This document shows positions 8,388 to 16,914 of a DNA stretch of 50,554 bases, in pieces. Origin of the DNA: Gp6-AA40 sp035764385 (GTDB taxonomy: Bacteria; Acidobacteriota; Vicinamibacteria; Vicinamibacterales; UBA2999); the NCBI GenBank assembly GCA_035764385.1, contig DASTZI010000479.1, forward strand, positions 1 through 50,554, read 5' to 3'. A program made the position numbers and the translations under genes. Position 1 is the first letter of the stretch. Each line of letters starts with the position of its first letter. The notes under the pieces are model-generated. The model did no database searches and had not been told where the DNA came from. It saw only the letters and a program-made list of their open reading frames with translations.

Positions 8388-9095
8388 ATGTTGCCTTCGG
8401 TGCGGGTCCTAATCATTTGCGCGGCGTTGGCGGTCGCCGCCTGCTCGTCAAACGAGCCGGCCCGGGCGCGCGAATCCACGCCAGCTCCGCCATCTGAAGT
8501 GCAGGTGCGCGCTGCAAGCGCCGCGCCTGCATCCACTCGTCCGCGGATTGTTTTCCTCGGCGACAGTCTTACTGCGGGCTATGGCCTGGATGTCGAACAA
8601 TCTGTTCCGTCGCTCGTCCAAAAACATCTGGATGCAGAGGGCTACAAGTACGAGGTCGTAAACGCGGGTGTTTCAGGCGACACGTCGGCCGGTGGCCTGC
8701 GGCGACTCGAGTGGTCTCTGGACGGGGAAGTGCGGATCCTCGTCGTCGAGCTGGGCGCCAACGACGGTTTACGCGGACTGCCGGTCGGGGAGATGAAGCA
8801 AAATTTGAAGACGATCGTTCACACGGCCAAGAAGCGGGGTATCGCCGTGCTGCTGACGGGAATGGAGGCGCCGCCGAACTATGGTGCGGCCTACACTTCC
8901 GAATTCCGCCGCGCGTTTGGAGACCTGGCGTCGGAAGAGCGCGTTGCCTTTATGCCGTTTTACCTGTACGAAGTCGCTGGCATTCCAACGCTGAACATCG
9001 CAGATGGGATCCATCCCAATCCGGCGGGTGCCCGAATCGTCGAAGCCAACCTCTGGCGGTCGCTGAAGCCGCTCGTCGAGAAGCAGCCTCGATGA
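8388..9095 (+). CDS. SGNH-type esterase/lysophospholipase lipoprotein (TesA-like)
   Basis: A 235-residue GDSL/SGNH hydrolase. The N-terminus is a lipoprotein signal with a lipobox ending in Cys19 (LAVAAC), followed by a proline/alanine-rich linker. Catalytic blocks are visible: GDSLTAGYG (nucleophile Ser), the NAGVSGDTS glycine block, GANDG (oxyanion Asn) and DGIHPNPAG (Asp and His). The family hydrolyses acyl esters and thioesters in the periplasm. The ATG at 8388 is chosen over longer in-frame starts because it gives the signal peptide. Its stop overlaps the ABC ATPase start (ATGA). The order esterase, ATPase, permease recalls the tesA-ybbA-ybbP neighbourhood of enterobacteria. Confidence 0.92.
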   Translation: MLPSVRVLIICAALAVAACSSNEPARARESTPAPPSEVQVRAASAAPASTRPRIVFLGDSLTAGYGLDVEQSVPSLVQKHLDAEGYKYEVVNAGVSGDTSAGGLRRLEWSLDGEVRILVVELGANDGLRGLPVGEMKQNLKTIVHTAKKRGIAVLLTGMEAPPNYGAAYTSEFRRAFGDLASEERVAFMPFYLYEVAGIPTLNIADGIHPNPAGARIVEANLWRSLKPLVEKQPR

Positions 9096-9811
9096 TTCAG
9101 CTTCGCGGGGTTTCCAAAACGGTCATGAGCGGGGGACGGCCGCTGACCATCCTGCATCCGCTGGATCTCACGATCCGTTCCGGGCAGTTTCTTGCCGTGC
9201 TTGGCCCGTCAGGCAGCGGCAAGTCCACGCTGCTCGGCCTTGTCGCCGGTCTCGACGCGCCGACAAATGGCGAGATCATCATCGACGATGTGGATATCAC
9301 CAGACTTGGTGAGGATGCGCTCGCCAAGCTGCGGGGCGAGCAAATCGGCTTTGTGTTCCAATTCTTCCATCTCGTCCCCTCGTTGACCGCGTTCGAAAAT
9401 ATTCTGATCCCGATGGAAATTGCCGGCAGGCGCGACGCGTCGGTGCGTGCGAAGCGGCTTCTCGAAGAGGTCGGCCTTGCGGACCGCGGCCATCACTATC
9501 CATCGCAGTTGTCCGGCGGTGAACAGCAGCGGGTGGCGATTGCCCGTGCGCTCTCCAACGATCCGCCGATCATTCTTGCCGACGAGCCCACGGGCAACCT
9601 CGACTCGGCAACCGGCAAGTTGATCATGGAACTGCTGCTCAACGTGCGGCGCACCCGCCAGACGACGATGATGCTGGTCACACATGATCCGGATCTCGCA
9701 TCACTCGCAGATTCCAGGCTCGTGCTGCGCGACGGTCGTCCGGTGGAACACGAATCCGAATCCGAATCCCGAATCCCGAATCCCGAATCCCGGATACAAG
9801 TCACCAGATGA
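9092..9811 (+). CDS. ABC transporter ATP-binding protein (LolD/YbbA/MacB type)
   Basis: A 239-residue nucleotide-binding subunit. Walker A GPSGSGKST, Q-loop FVFQFFHL, ABC signature LSGGEQQR, Walker B IILADEPTGNLDS and the switch histidine VTHD are all present. This subgroup pairs with FtsX-type permeases that work on lipoproteins or substrates at the membrane face rather than moving solutes across the membrane. It overlaps the esterase upstream and the permease downstream by four bases each, so the three are co-translated. Its last 19 or so residues (repeats of Glu-Ser, then Arg-Ile-Pro-Asn-Pro) are encoded by a GAATCC/GAATCCC tandem repeat and lie beyond the normal end of the family. Confidence 0.94.
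   Translation: MIQLRGVSKTVMSGGRPLTILHPLDLTIRSGQFLAVLGPSGSGKSTLLGLVAGLDAPTNGEIIIDDVDITRLGEDALAKLRGEQIGFVFQFFHLVPSLTAFENILIPMEIAGRRDASVRAKRLLEEVGLADRGHHYPSQLSGGEQQRVAIARALSNDPPIILADEPTGNLDSATGKLIMELLLNVRRTRQTTMMLVTHDPDLASLADSRLVLRDGRPVEHESESESRIPNPESRIQVTR
9752..9791 (+). repeat. GAATCC/GAATCCC tandem repeat inside the 3' end of the ABC ATPase gene
   Basis: Two GAATCC units are followed by four GAATCCC units. The array is in frame within the ATPase gene and encodes its C-terminal tail. The word is close to the GGGATTC array at 16999-17026. Confidence 0.9.
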
Positions 9812-12345
9812 TGTTCATTCTGCGGATGGCCGGCCGGGAGATCCGCTCGTCGTGGCAACGGCTGTTGTTCTTCTTCATCTGCATTGCTGTCGGCGTCGCG
9901 GCCATCATCGCGTTGCGGTCCGTCATTCAGAGCGTTCGCGCGGGGATGTCACAGCAGGCGCAGGCGCTCATCGCATCCGACATCCTGCTGACGAGCAACC
10001 GTGAGTTCACCTCGAAGGTGCTCGACACGCTCACGGCGGAGCAGCGGAGCGGCCGCGTCGCCGTCGTGTCGCGTTCGACCGAGATTCCGACCATGGTCCG
10101 GCCTGCGGATCCGTCGAAAGCGGTTGCCCGAATGGTCGAATTGCGCGCGGTCGAGCGGGAGTTTCCGTTGTATGGAACGCTCACGCTCGCCCAGGGCACC
10201 TATTCGCACGACCTGCTGCTCGATCATGGCGCGGTCGTGCGGCCCGAATTGCTCGCGCAGCTCGGTGTCAAGGTCGGCGACCAGATTCTCATCGGCAACG
10301 TGCCGTTCCAGATTCGAGGCGTCATCGCTTCGGAGCCGGGCCGCAGCCTTGGCGCCTTCAGTCTCGGGCCGCGCGTCATCATCGACCACGCCGCGCTGGC
10401 GGACACGGGTCTGCTCTCGTTCGGGAGCCGCGCTTCACGTCAGCTGCTGCTCAAAGTGCCTCGGCCCGAGGTCGAACCGCTCACCACGGTATTGCGCTCG
10501 ACGTTCGCGAATGAGTTTGTCGGCGTTCGGTCGTATCGCCGCAGCGAAGACCAGATGGGTGAGAACCTGACGCGGGCTGAAAACTACCTGAGCCTCGTCG
10601 GTCTCGTCGTCTTGATTCTCGGCGGCATCGGCGTTTCGAGCGTCACGCGGGTGTTCGTCCAGCAGAAACTGCGGAGCATCGCGATTCTGAAGTGCGTCGG
10701 CGCGACCTCACGCGAGATTCTCGCGGTCTACATGACGCAGGTGCTGCTGCTTGGTGTGGCCGGCAGCCTGCTCGGCGTCGCAATTGCGGCAGCCGTGATC
10801 GCGGCAGTGCCCGCGTTGATCGGTAATCTTCCAGCCGTCTTTCAGGTGGAGTACGGGCTGACTCCCGCTGCGGTCGCGCAGGGCCTCGCGGTCGGTCTGC
10901 TCGTATCGGTGCTGTTCTCGCTCGTGCCGCTGCTCGACGTGCGTCATGTAAAGCCGTCCCTTCTGCTTCGTCACGACATCCCGCCATTGGCGCGCATCGA
11001 CTGGGTCAAATGGAGCGTCACGGCTGTTGTGGCTGCCGCGCTCGTCGCCGTCGCCGCATGGCAGGCCGGCTCGCTGCGGGTCGGGCTGATGCTGTCCGGT
11101 GGGTTCGTGGCAACGGCCGTCGTGCTGCACCTTGCCGGGCTGGCGCTCGTACGAGCGGTGCAGCCGCTCCGCTACTCGCCGTCGTTCGCGCTGCGTCAGG
11201 CGGTGCTGCATATCGCACGGCCGGGCAATCAGACGCGCGTCATTCTTCTAGCCGTCGGCCTCGGCACGTTTTTCATCCTCGGTGTCCGGACGCTTCAGGC
11301 GAATCTGCTGCAGGATTTCTCGGTGCAGGTGGGCGACGATGCGCCTGACATGTTCCTGATCGATATTCAACCCGATCAGAAGGACAGTCTCGCCGCATTT
11401 CTCGACGAGCAGAACGGCAGCCAGCCGCCGCCGAACATCATTCCCGTGCTTCGCGCCCGGATCACCGCGGTTCGAGGCCGCGAGGTAAACCTCGAGACCT
11501 ACGAGCAAGTGCGCGGCCGCGGATCGCTCTCACGCGAGTACACGATTACCTATCGGCCGCAGCTCAACGCCAACGAGGAACTGCTTCAAGGGACGTGGTG
11601 GCCTTCGTCGCCGTCGACGGGTGAGGCGGAGGTATCAATCGAAGAAAACCTCCAGGAGCGTTTCCGCATCCAGATCGGAGACCAGATGCAGTTCGACGTG
11701 CTGGGACGAACCATTCCCGCGCGCGTCACGAGCATCCGCAAGGTGAACTGGCGCGATTACCGCTCCGGCGGCTTCATGATCGTGTTCCGCCCAGGGCCGT
11801 TTGAAAATGCACCGCACGCCTACATTTCTTCGGTGAATGGCCCACGCGATCCCGCTGCGCGCGCCAGGATGCAGGCCGGGCTCGTGGCCCGATATCCCAA
11901 CGTGTCGGTGATCGATCTGAGGGAAGTGCTCGACACCATCCAGGGGATCGTTGACGGCGTCACGTTGGGCGTGACCGTCGTCGGCGGGCTCGTGCTGTTC
12001 TCGGGAATGCTGATCCTGATCGGCGCGGTGTCGATGACGAAATTCCAACGCGTCTACGAGGCCGCCATCCTGAAGACGCTCGGCGCCAGCAGCCGGTTGG
12101 TTGCGACCATGTTGCTCCTCGAGTACGGCGTGCTGGGCGCGATCGCGGGTACCGTCGGCGCGCTCGGCGCGATTGTCCTGAGCTGGGCGGTCGCCCGCTA
12201 CGCGCTGGACCTGACGTGGCACGCCACACCGGCGATTACCCTCATTGGGATTCTGGCGACGGCCGCGTGTGTCGCGGCCATTGGTGTCCTCGCCAGCCTC
12301 GACGTCCTCCGCCACAAACCGCTCGCAACCCTGCGAGCCGAGTAA
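9808..12345 (+). CDS. FtsX-type ABC transporter permease (YbbP-like)
   Basis: An 845-residue membrane protein. It has an N-terminal transmembrane helix (about residues 15-37), a long periplasmic region, a three-helix FtsX core near residues 255-385, further hydrophobic segments, a second large periplasmic region, and a second FtsX core near 715-840. The doubled layout with about ten membrane spans matches YbbP-like permeases rather than the four-span MacB or LolC types. Both cores carry the coupling segment preceding the last helices (LRSIAILKCVGATSREI and YEAAILKTLGASSRLV) that docks on the ATPase. It begins four bases inside the ATPase gene. The cargo is unknown; the coupled esterase suggests lipid or lipoprotein handling. 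Confidence 0.92.
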   Translation: MMFILRMAGREIRSSWQRLLFFFICIAVGVAAIIALRSVIQSVRAGMSQQAQALIASDILLTSNREFTSKVLDTLTAEQRSGRVAVVSRSTEIPTMVRPADPSKAVARMVELRAVEREFPLYGTLTLAQGTYSHDLLLDHGAVVRPELLAQLGVKVGDQILIGNVPFQIRGVIASEPGRSLGAFSLGPRVIIDHAALADTGLLSFGSRASRQLLLKVPRPEVEPLTTVLRSTFANEFVGVRSYRRSEDQMGENLTRAENYLSLVGLVVLILGGIGVSSVTRVFVQQKLRSIAILKCVGATSREILAVYMTQVLLLGVAGSLLGVAIAAAVIAAVPALIGNLPAVFQVEYGLTPAAVAQGLAVGLLVSVLFSLVPLLDVRHVKPSLLLRHDIPPLARIDWVKWSVTAVVAAALVAVAAWQAGSLRVGLMLSGGFVATAVVLHLAGLALVRAVQPLRYSPSFALRQAVLHIARPGNQTRVILLAVGLGTFFILGVRTLQANLLQDFSVQVGDDAPDMFLIDIQPDQKDSLAAFLDEQNGSQPPPNIIPVLRARITAVRGREVNLETYEQVRGRGSLSREYTITYRPQLNANEELLQGTWWPSSPSTGEAEVSIEENLQERFRIQIGDQMQFDVLGRTIPARVTSIRKVNWRDYRSGGFMIVFRPGPFENAPHAYISSVNGPRDPAARARMQAGLVARYPNVSVIDLREVLDTIQGIVDGVTLGVTVVGGLVLFSGMLILIGAVSMTKFQRVYEAAILKTLGASSRLVATMLLLEYGVLGAIAGTVGALGAIVLSWAVARYALDLTWHATPAITLIGILATAACVAAIGVLASLDVLRHKPLATLRAE

Positions 12346-12376
12346 AGCCTCTTACGTGCAACGTTAGGGATCCAGG

Positions 12377-12396
12377 GGCGGACCTCCAGGTCCGCC
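12377..12396. repeat. GC-rich palindrome (GGCGGACCT / AGGTCCGCC)
   Basis: Nine-base perfect arms separated by two bases, 31 bp after the permease stop and before the DksA-like gene. No T-tract follows. It may act as a weak terminator or be a repetitive palindromic element like those at 3060, 40463 and 40579. Confidence 0.5.
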
Positions 12397-12467
12397 GAAG
12401 CCCGTCCGGATACGCTAAAATCGTGATTTGTCCGAGCCAGCTTCGGTCCGTTCAGGGAGTAGTACCC

Positions 12468-12806
12468 ATGGAAGTCGAACGATATCGCACGCAGTTACTC
12501 CAGAAGCGTGGCGAGCTGCTGGGCGGTACCGCCGCCAAGCCGCTTCAGTGGACGATGGAGAACAACTCGGGCCGGCAGGGTGACATGGCCGACCAGGCCA
12601 GCGGCAATAACGAGGTGCATATCCAGCTCAAACTGAAGCAGACAGACGCAAAAATCCTACAGGCCATCGAAGAGGCGCTCCGCCGTATCGACGAAGGCAC
12701 GTTCGGCGTCTGCCGTGATTGTGGCGAGCTCATCGCGGACGCACGGCTCGACGCGATTCCCTGGACGCGCGTCTGCATCTCTTGTAAGGAAAAGCAGAAG
12801 GTCTAA
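12468..12806 (+). CDS. DksA/TraR family zinc-finger protein
   Basis: A 112-residue protein with an N-terminal helical part and a C-terminal four-cysteine zinc finger (CRDCG and, 17 residues on, CISC), preceded by the RRIDEGTFGVC segment typical of the family. DksA/TraR proteins enter the RNA polymerase secondary channel and adjust initiation, often with ppGpp. The start ATG follows a GGGAG ribosome-binding stretch, which rules out the much longer open frame reaching back into the permease gene. A TAAAAT at 12416-12421 could be a -10 box. Its stop overlaps the next ATG by one base (TAATG), so it is translationally coupled to the ferritin-like gene. Confidence 0.93.
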   Translation: MEVERYRTQLLQKRGELLGGTAAKPLQWTMENNSGRQGDMADQASGNNEVHIQLKLKQTDAKILQAIEEALRRIDEGTFGVCRDCGELIADARLDAIPWTRVCISCKEKQKV

Positions 12807-13309
12807 TGTCCGACCTCCAGAAGCTGCTGACCGAATTTGCTGCCGGGCGCGTGGCGCTCATCGAGCGTCACGACGCGAGCGCGCGCACGGTCAGCAATTA
12901 CGACTTCAACAACACGTATCAGTACGTCATCAACCGCGAAGAAACCCATCTGTCGTGGCTGCAGACCGCGCTCTCTGAGTATGGCGCGGTGCTGCCGCCC
13001 GCCGGGGCAGACGCGCTGCCGGCGCCGCCGCCGCCGACAAGAGGCCGAAAGGTCGAATCCGGCGCGTTTCGCGGCATTCTCGAAGACGACGCGCGATATC
13101 TCGGTGCGTTTGTCGAGAAATGGCGGGCTCCGGTCAATGCCGTGATGCACGCTCGTCATCGCAACATGCTCAACGTGATTCTTGGTGAGTCGATTGAGCA
13201 CCAGCGGCTCTTCGAGCAGGCGGCCGCCGGGTTCGAGGACCTGCTCGGCCGTCGCACCGGCGGCGTCCCACGCGTCGGCGCGGTTCTTCCGACACGGTGG
13301 CTCGAGTAG
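12806..13309 (+). CDS. Putative ferritin-like helical protein
   Basis: A 167-residue, mostly helical protein without signal peptide. Two helices carry ExxH-type motifs (EETHLSW near residue 46 and ESIEHQRLF near residue 130), the spacing expected of a four-helix di-iron or ferritin-like fold. A Pro/Ala-rich loop near residues 63-78 separates the halves. An oxygen- or iron-related role would follow from that fold, but metal binding is inferred from these motifs only. It is coupled to the DksA-like gene by a one-base overlap and overlaps folK by 13 bases. Confidence 0.7.
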   Translation: MSDLQKLLTEFAAGRVALIERHDASARTVSNYDFNNTYQYVINREETHLSWLQTALSEYGAVLPPAGADALPAPPPPTRGRKVESGAFRGILEDDARYLGAFVEKWRAPVNAVMHARHRNMLNVILGESIEHQRLFEQAAAGFEDLLGRRTGGVPRVGAVLPTRWLE

Positions 13310-13752
13310 CCATCGCCCTCGGCAGCAATCTGGGCGATCGCGAAGCGCATCTGCGCACTGCTCTCGAGGCGCTCGTTCCAGCCTTTTCGAGTCTGCGAAT
13401 CTCGTCGTTCTATGAAACGGATCCGGTCGACGTACCCGGATCGCAGCCGATGTTCCTGAACGCGGCAGCAACGGGCGAGTCGGATCTCTCTGCGCGCCGG
13501 GCCCTCGACGTCTTACTGTCGGTCGAGCAGCAGTTGGGACGCGAGCGGCCGTACGGTGGCGCGCCCCGAACGATTGATCTGGATCTGATTCTGTACGGCG
13601 ACAGCGTGATCGACGCGCCGGGCTTGACCGTTCCGCATCCGCGGTTTCGCGAGCGGCGGTTCGTGCTCGAGCCGCTCGCGGAAATCGCGCCGGATTGGAT
13701 TGACCCTGTGACGGGGAAGACGATTCGCGAGCTCCTAGACGTGCTCGACTGA
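13297..13752 (+). CDS. folK: 2-amino-4-hydroxy-6-hydroxymethyldihydropteridine pyrophosphokinase
   Basis: A 151-residue enzyme of folate synthesis that transfers pyrophosphate from ATP to 6-hydroxymethyl-7,8-dihydropterin. Motifs present are GSNLGDRE at the N-terminus, FYETDPVDVPGSQPMFLNA (pterin pocket), RTIDLDLILYGD (magnesium aspartates) and VPHPRFRERRFVLEPL. It starts with GTG at 13297, inside the preceding gene, which indicates coupling. Its last 18 bases overlap the end of the convergent RND pump gene. Confidence 0.95.
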   Translation: MARVAIALGSNLGDREAHLRTALEALVPAFSSLRISSFYETDPVDVPGSQPMFLNAAATGESDLSARRALDVLLSVEQQLGRERPYGGAPRTIDLDLILYGDSVIDAPGLTVPHPRFRERRFVLEPLAEIAPDWIDPVTGKTIRELLDVLD

Positions 13753-16700
13753 CGGCTCGTCGTGATGCTTATGCAGGAGTCCCTTCCAGCCTTCCTCGAA
13801 CAATGTGTACACGGCCGGAACGAGCACGAGGGTCACGAGCGTTGACGCCAGCAGCCCGCCAATAACGACGCGCGCGAGCGGTGCCTGTAGCTCGCCACCA
13901 TCGCCGATGCCGATCGCCATCGGCACCAGACCGAGCATCGTCGCAATCGATGTCATCAGGACGGGCCGGAGGCGCGTGCGGCCGCCAACTTCGACGGCTT
14001 CGCGGAGCGGCATCCCATCCCGGCGCCGCAGCGTGTTGATGTAATCGACGAGCAGAATCGCATTGCTGACGACGATGCCCGCGAGCATGATGACGCCGAT
14101 GTAGGCCTGCATGCTAAAGGCGGTTCGCGTCAGCAGCAGCCCTCCGACGATACCGATCGATGCGGTCGGGATCGAGAACATGATGATGAACGGATCGCGC
14201 AGCGATTCATACTGCGACGCCATCACCGCGTAGACGAGTAGGACCGCGAGGATGAGGACGATCTTGAGTTGGTTGAACGATTTCGCTTGCTCCTCGACCT
14301 CCGACCCAAAGCCGACGGAGAAGTCCTGTGGCACCCGAATCTGCCCGAGCCGCTGCTGCACGTTGACGACCGCGTCGCTGAGCGCGACTTCAGGTTCTGC
14401 ATTGACACGAACAATGCGCTCCATGTTCTTGCGATCGATCTGGACAGGACCGCTTTCGCGGTTCACGGCCAGCAGGTTGCGCGCTGGAACGACCTGACCG
14501 TTCGGTGTATTCACCAGCACGTCGCCGATGTCCTGAATCTGCTCGCGATCCTGCTCGCGAAGGCGGACGACGATGGGGTATTCGTTGCCGCGCTGGCGGA
14601 ACTGCGCGGCCGTCGTCCCGGCGACGTTGGTTTGAATCGTCGTCGCGACGCCGTTCACCGTCAGTCCGAGCATCGCGGCCTTCGGACGGTCGACGCGAAT
14701 CGCCAACTCGGGCCGCGCGTCGTCCTGGGCGATGCGCACATCGGCAATACCCGGCGTGTCCTGCATCAGTCCAATCGCTTGCTGCTGGATGCGCCGCGCA
14801 TCGTCAAGCTCGTGGCCGCGAATCTCGAGCGAGAGGCGAGCGTCCTGGCCGCCCCCAAGAAGCTGGTTGAGCTGGAAATTGCCGCCGCCGGGATTGGTGC
14901 GCACGATGGCGCCGGGAATGCCCGCCAGCCGGCGCCGCAGGTCCTGCGCGATCTCATCGCTCGTTCGAGTGCGCTGGTCACGCGGTACGAGCTTGATCTG
15001 CATTCCACCGCGGTTCGTGTTCCCAGCGGGGCCGAAGCCATTTCCGCCGCCGCCATTGGTCACGACGGCCGTCGCTTCGGGCACGTACTGCTTGACCAGC
15101 TCCTCGAGGCGCAGCACCACGGCTTCGGTGACTTCCATGCGCGTGCCGATCGGCAGCTGGGCGTTGACGTTGACCTGCCCCTCGTCGGTCTGCGGCAGCA
15201 ACTCGGTGCCGACGCGTGGATAGAGGACGACCGCGAGGACGACGAGAGCGGCCGCTGTGCCAATCACGGTCGGCCGATGTTGGAGCGCGATGTGGATGAC
15301 GCGCCGATACCCGTCGTCGAGAGCTTCCAGGAACCGTTCGCTTGCCGTGTAGAAGCGCCCCAACAGACCCGAGCGGTGCTGGTGTTCGTCAGGCGTGCGC
15401 AGCCAGCGGGAGCAGAGCACGGGAACAATGGTGACGGCGACGAACAACGACATCGCCAGTGAGAACATCACGACGAACGACAGCTGCGTGAAGAGGATGC
15501 TCGAGATGCCCTGCAGGAAAAGCAGCGGTACGAACACCGCAATGTGCGTCAGCGTCGAGGCCAGGATCGCCGACCACACTTCCTCGCTGCCGTCGATGGC
15601 GGCGGTCATCCGGTCCTTGCCCTTTTCCAGATGGCGATGCGTGTTCTCGAGCACCACGATCGCTGCGTCCACAATCATGCCGATGCCGAGCGCCAGACCT
15701 CCGAACGTCATCGTGTTCAGCGTGAAGCCGCCGAAGTAGAGCAGCGCAAAGGTTCCGATCACCGAGACCGGAATCGACGTGCAGACGATGAGCGTCGAAC
15801 GGAAGTCACGCAGAAACGCGAAGATGATGAGGACGACGAGAATCCCGCCGACGAGTGCGTGCTCCTTGACGTTGTTGATCGCGCGTTCGATGAAGATCGC
15901 GTTGTCGTCGAGCACCACAAGCCGCACGCCGGGTACGTCACGGTTGATGCGGGCGACCTCGGCGCGGATGCCCTGCGCGACGGCGACGGTGTTCTCGCCC
16001 GACTGCTTGTTAATCTGCATCCTCACGGCGGCATGTCCCTCGCCGAGCTTGCCGCTGGCGTCGAGCGAGGTAATGCGCTGGAATTGACGACGATCCTCGG
16101 TCCCGTCCGCCACATCGGCGATATCCCGCAGATAAACGGGTACGTTCTCACGTGTCATGACGACCATGTTGCGGATGTCGTCGATGCTGTTGAACTGTCC
16201 CTGGCTGCGAACGAGATACGTCGAATCGCCCTGGTCGATCTGGCCGAGCGGAAGGTTCTGGTTTTCGGATTTGAGCGCCTGCACCACGCGGTCGACCGAC
16301 AGATTCAGGGCTGTGATCTTCTCCTTTGAGAGATCCACGTGAATCTGCCGTCGAAGACCGCCGTTAATCGTGACCGCCGCCACCCCTGGTGCGCGCTCGA
16401 GGCGGGGTGACAAGTCGTTTTCCGCGACCTCACGAAGCGTGACGGGATCGTAGTCCCCCTCGACGCCGATCTGCATGATCGGAAACGCGTTGGAATCCGC
16501 CTTGAAGATGATCGGCGGATCGGCCTCTTCCGGGAGCCGCCCGCGTACACGGTCGAGGCGGCTGCGGACGTCGTCGGCCGCCTCAGCGAGGTTCGCGCCC
16601 CATCCGAAGAAGAGACGGACGTTGCTCCCGCCCTCCCGCGAGGATGACTCCACCCGCGTGATGCCGGCGACCGCGCTGACCGACTGCTCGATCGGACGTG

Positions 16701-16890
16701 TGATGAGTTCCTCGATCTCGAGCGGACCGACGTTCGCATAGTTCGTGTTGACGGTGATGACCGGCTGCGCAAACTCCGGCATCAGGTCGACGGGCAGCTT
16801 CGACAGAGAGATAGCGCCCAGCATCACGATCACTGCGCTGAGCATGAACATCGTGACGGGACGATGAATAGCGACGCGTGGAATGCTCAT
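13735..16890 (-). CDS. RND efflux pump inner-membrane subunit (AcrB/HAE1-like)
   Basis: A 1051-residue proton-driven exporter of the hydrophobe/amphiphile RND type. It has the usual 12 membrane spans with two large periplasmic loops, an N-terminal helix followed by the LPVDLMPEF segment, and a second repeat starting near residue 535. Where AcrB has a paired Asp-Asp in span 4, this protein has VDAAIVVLENT, with a single Asp, as also seen in some non-proteobacterial RND pumps. It is the last gene of an adaptor-channel-pump set, 24 bp downstream of the adaptor gene. Length and motifs are complete. The exported compounds cannot be predicted. Confidence 0.95.
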   Translation of the reverse strand: MSIPRVAIHRPVTMFMLSAVIVMLGAISLSKLPVDLMPEFAQPVITVNTNYANVGPLEIEELITRPIEQSVSAVAGITRVESSSREGGSNVRLFFGWGANLAEAADDVRSRLDRVRGRLPEEADPPIIFKADSNAFPIMQIGVEGDYDPVTLREVAENDLSPRLERAPGVAAVTINGGLRRQIHVDLSKEKITALNLSVDRVVQALKSENQNLPLGQIDQGDSTYLVRSQGQFNSIDDIRNMVVMTRENVPVYLRDIADVADGTEDRRQFQRITSLDASGKLGEGHAAVRMQINKQSGENTVAVAQGIRAEVARINRDVPGVRLVVLDDNAIFIERAINNVKEHALVGGILVVLIIFAFLRDFRSTLIVCTSIPVSVIGTFALLYFGGFTLNTMTFGGLALGIGMIVDAAIVVLENTHRHLEKGKDRMTAAIDGSEEVWSAILASTLTHIAVFVPLLFLQGISSILFTQLSFVVMFSLAMSLFVAVTIVPVLCSRWLRTPDEHQHRSGLLGRFYTASERFLEALDDGYRRVIHIALQHRPTVIGTAAALVVLAVVLYPRVGTELLPQTDEGQVNVNAQLPIGTRMEVTEAVVLRLEELVKQYVPEATAVVTNGGGGNGFGPAGNTNRGGMQIKLVPRDQRTRTSDEIAQDLRRRLAGIPGAIVRTNPGGGNFQLNQLLGGGQDARLSLEIRGHELDDARRIQQQAIGLMQDTPGIADVRIAQDDARPELAIRVDRPKAAMLGLTVNGVATTIQTNVAGTTAAQFRQRGNEYPIVVRLREQDREQIQDIGDVLVNTPNGQVVPARNLLAVNRESGPVQIDRKNMERIVRVNAEPEVALSDAVVNVQQRLGQIRVPQDFSVGFGSEVEEQAKSFNQLKIVLILAVLLVYAVMASQYESLRDPFIIMFSIPTASIGIVGGLLLTRTAFSMQAYIGVIMLAGIVVSNAILLVDYINTLRRRDGMPLREAVEVGGRTRLRPVLMTSIATMLGLVPMAIGIGDGGELQAPLARVVIGGLLASTLVTLVLVPAVYTLFEEGWKGLLHKHHDEPSVEHV

Positions 16891-16914
16891 ATGCGTTCTC
16901 GACGGCGGAACAAT

